This document shows, piece by piece, positions 62,142-64,000 of a DNA stretch of 64,000 nucleotides. Positions within the stretch are counted from its first letter, which is position 1, and every line of letters begins with the position of its first letter. Both the position numbers and the translations under genes were made by a program. This stretch comes from Nitrosospira sp. (GTDB lineage Bacteria > Pseudomonadota > Gammaproteobacteria > Burkholderiales > Nitrosomonadaceae), in the NCBI GenBank assembly GCA_013821425.1, contig JACDGV010000002.1, forward strand, positions 186,001-250,000, written 5' to 3'. Under the pieces are notes generated by a model, which saw only the letters and a list, made by a program, of their open reading frames with translations, had not been told where the DNA came from and made no database searches.

Positions 62142-62208
62142 ACTGAACTTTCAAAGGTTTCATATCGGCAGCACTAGCCGGGCCAATATGGCCCGGTCCG
62201 ATCGATTT

Positions 62209-62721
62209 TCAGCAGCAAACTCCCGCTTCCATCCTCTGTCCCTCGCGCCGTTTTTCTTTCACCGGTCCGCAGCATGCAGTTTCTTTTCGGCTCTCGGTTC
62301 CGGCTGGGGCGCCGCTGGTCGCGCTAACCGTCATTGTGCCGTGGTTGCTGCCAAAAACGGGAATATTGTCCAGCGTGTGGAATGTTTCCCACGCGATGCC
62401 CTGGGGATCTGTTGCCCAGTACTTGTCGGACCTGGCATAACAGCAGGTCGCGCCCTCCTCAACCGTGTACCCGGCTTGCAACGCCTCAAGCCGTGCATGC
62501 ATCTCTGCCAGCTCATCGGAAGACTCCACCTGTACGCCCAGATGATTCAGGCCAGGCTTCTGCCCGCGTTGCGAAACAGCAAAGTTCATGCGCGGATCAT
62601 CCAGCATCCATTTCGCGTAATCTGGCTTGGTGATGGATGGTTCTGCGCCGAAAAGCGTGGAGTAAAACTGGATACTATCGGCTAAATTTCCTACGGCGAC
62701 ATGTACGTGCATACGTTTCAT
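62209..62721 (-). CDS. arsI: ArsI-type C-As lyase / CadI-like VOC protein
   Basis: 170 residues, vicinal-oxygen-chelate fold. ArsI removes the methyl group from trivalent organoarsenicals. HVHVAVGNLADSIQFYSTLF, metal-side residues in NHLGVQV and GIAWETFHTL, and the diagnostic Cys pair in ATCCYARSDKYW (Cys93-Cys94). The C-terminal tail has ACCGP and GVCC. It overlaps arsR by 4 bp, the usual arsRI pair. Confidence 0.9.
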   Translation of the reverse strand: MKRMHVHVAVGNLADSIQFYSTLFGAEPSITKPDYAKWMLDDPRMNFAVSQRGQKPGLNHLGVQVESSDELAEMHARLEALQAGYTVEEGATCCYARSDKYWATDPQGIAWETFHTLDNIPVFGSNHGTMTVSATSGAPAGTESRKETACCGPVKEKRREGQRMEAGVCC

Positions 62722-63053
62722 GATGTCCTCTCTTCAGTTGTGCAACGCTCAGGATCAGTGGCGCAAGAGTCGCCACTGCAGCAGTTTTCAGTCAAAAAGG
62801 AAAGCAATTCGTTCATGGTGGCGAAATTGGCGGTATAAAAGATGAACCGGCCTTCGGGACGCGCACTTACCAATCCCGCATGGCTCAGTTCCTTCAGATG
62901 GAAGGAAAGAGATGAAGGAGAGATTCCAGTGCGTTCTCCGATTTTCCCGGCGGAGAGACCGGAGCGCCCTGCCTCAACCAGGGCTCGATAAACCGCAAGC
63001 CGGGATTCCTGGGCAAGAGCGGACAGGGCCACTATAACATGTTTTGCTTTCAT
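62718..63053 (-). CDS. arsR: ArsR-family metalloregulator
   Basis: 111 residues. Winged helix: ALSALAQESRLAVYRALVEA, GERTGISPSSLSFHLKELSH, AGLVSARPEGRFIFYTANFA. The C-terminal ENCCSGDSCATDPERC is a probable As(III) site, different from the classic ELCVCD position. It represses its own operon until arsenite binds. First gene of arsRI. Its ATG lies only 6 nt from the -10 element. Confidence 0.92.
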   Translation of the reverse strand: MKAKHVIVALSALAQESRLAVYRALVEAGRSGLSAGKIGERTGISPSSLSFHLKELSHAGLVSARPEGRFIFYTANFATMNELLSFLTENCCSGDSCATDPERCTTEERTS

Positions 63054-63059
63054 GTTTCA

Positions 63060-63089
63060 ATCTTACATGGAATATTAAAATAATGTCAA
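63060..63089 (-). promoter_or_regulatory. arsR promoter, near-leaderless
   Basis: Minus strand TTGACA, 18 nt, TAAGAT, then TGAAAC and the arsR ATG. The -35 is perfect and the -10 is good. A start site 6-7 nt past the -10 would fall at the ATG itself, so the mRNA would have almost no leader. The AT-rich spacer is a likely ArsR operator. Confidence 0.6.
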
Positions 63090-63420
63090 GCTATTTCTAT
63101 GACAGAGCGAGTACCGCAATAGCGTGGAAAAACTGTTTTTTTTGCCACGCATCATTTAGTGAAAGTTGGGTGGGTGCCGCATTTGCTCTGGCGGAGGTTT
63201 AACGGTTTCGCTATGTACGACGTCGTACAGAAAAGGAAATCATAGAGTGGCAAACTCGTGCCGATCCGATTTACATCCTTGATGTTAATTGAGGCATCAC
63301 AAGCCAGAGCATCAATGACCGGACGGACTGATACTTGAATAATATGGCCGGTCTGTTGTCCGGGCGAAGCCAGCGTCAGGTTTGTGAAATAGCGTATGAA
63401 TATGGAACAGCTCTGTGAAC
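63090..63420. other. Intergenic region between arsR and the PLD gene
   Basis: About 330 bp between divergent genes. A minus-strand frame is rejected (no site, no domain). The short direct repeat ATGGAACAGCT occurs at 63402 and 63421; only the second starts the PLD frame. Confidence 0.4.
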
Positions 63421-64000
63421 ATGGAACAGCTTTATGCCGCCAAAGTGGATGCCGCGAAAGCTTCGGATGAGAAGCTTGGACACGCAGCATCCATCCTCAA
63501 GCCCGGCAGCAACTGCTGGCGCATCGAGCAAGCCGAGCGTGTCGCCTTTCTTGTCAATGGCGCTGCCTATTTTCGCGCCTTCCGGGAGACGGTAAAACAG
63601 GCACAGCGCTCAGTGCTGATCATGGCGTGGGATATCGATAGCCGGCTCGAGCTCATCCGGGAGCACGAACCCGACGGGTTCCCCATAAAATTAAGCGATT
63701 TCCTCGCCAACGTCTTGGACCGCAATGATCAACTCGATATCCACGTGCTGAATTGGGATTTTCCCATGATCTTTGCGGCGGACCGGGAGTGGATGCCGCT
63801 CTACAAGGACGAGTGGATATCCCACCCGAGGCTGCACTTTCATCTGGACGACCATTATCCCCCGGGAGGGTGCCATCACCAGAAAATTGTCGTGGTGGAT
63901 GACCAGGTGGCGTTTGTGGGCGGCCTGGACCTGACGTTCGGGCGTTGGGATACTCCGGAACACCTGCCACAGGACCCGCGCCGGTGCGATCTCCGAGGCG
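63421..64000 (+). CDS. Phospholipase D family protein (5' part, runs off the window)
   Basis: 193 visible codons. First HKD motif of the PLD superfamily: HHQKIVVVDDQVAFVGGLDL (His-x-Lys-x4-Asp, then GG). Upstream context AWDIDSRLELI and DFLANVLDRNDQLDIHVLNW is typical of cardiolipin-synthase/PLD-like enzymes. The second HKD lies beyond the right edge. No strong ribosome site precedes ATG 63421. Confidence 0.88.
   Translation, partial: MEQLYAAKVDAAKASDEKLGHAASILKPGSNCWRIEQAERVAFLVNGAAYFRAFRETVKQAQRSVLIMAWDIDSRLELIREHEPDGFPIKLSDFLANVLDRNDQLDIHVLNWDFPMIFAADREWMPLYKDEWISHPRLHFHLDDHYPPGGCHHQKIVVVDDQVAFVGGLDLTFGRWDTPEHLPQDPRRCDLRG

Noticed and set aside
63152-63490. 112-codon minus-strand frame beside arsR
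   Set aside because: Overlaps the start of the PLD gene, no ribosome site and no family resemblance.
1-64000. CRISPR arrays
   Set aside because: No regularly spaced short direct repeats with unique spacers were seen; repeated motifs found are coding repeats or terminators.

Overview
The window reads like a chromosome segment of a flagellated betaproteobacterium. Gene content and order (fliEFGHIJK, fliLMNOP, fliCDST) and the protein style fit an ammonia oxidiser of the Nitrosospira/Nitrosomonadaceae type, but that placement is inference; no rRNA or nitrification gene is present to prove it. No rRNA, tRNA or CRISPR array was recognised.

Positions 1-17100 are a flagellar regulon. On the minus strand lie fliF-fliG-(43-codon ORF)-fliH-fliI-fliJ-fliK and fliL-fliM-fliN-fliO-fliP (fliP runs off the left edge). 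These supply the MS ring, rotor/switch, export ATPase complex, hook-length control and export gate. fliE is divergent from fliF. A second minus-strand block holds an FlhB C-terminal paralogue, a second FliK-like protein, fliT, fliS, fliD, a decayed flaG and the flagellin gene fliC, which has a good sigma-28 type promoter.

Positions 17100-31400 are accessory chromosome: a CHASE-PAS-PAS-GGDEF-EAL membrane sensor for cyclic di-GMP, a NarL-type two-component pair, a TonB-dependent receptor, a small exported protein, and a polysaccharide region (O-antigen ligase/polymerase-like protein and three glycosyltransferases, two of them 385-residue paralogues in opposite orientation).

Positions 31555-35100 hold a three-gene sugar/acid cassette (aldolase-like, D-2-hydroxyacid dehydrogenase-like with altered catalytic residues, GT2-like) and an IS256-type transposase remnant, bracketed by two diverged direct copies of the 3' end of a prophage gene.

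Positions 34944-56657 are a podovirus-type prophage morphogenesis module, all on the minus strand: spanin-like pair, small and large terminase, portal, tailspike, scaffold, N4-gp56-type capsid, adaptors, tail fibre, lysis genes with a SAR endolysin, and putative internal virion proteins. Integrase, repressor and replication genes are missing from the window. Four consecutive minus-strand terminators precede the module.

Positions 56658-64000 return to accessory or host DNA: a small ORF, an exported protein, a Bor-like lipoprotein, an FAD-linked oxidase, a large DUF4157 protein that also carries a DUF922-like second metalloprotease motif, an arsR-arsI organoarsenical pair with an apparently near-leaderless promoter, and the start of a phospholipase D family gene cut by the right edge.
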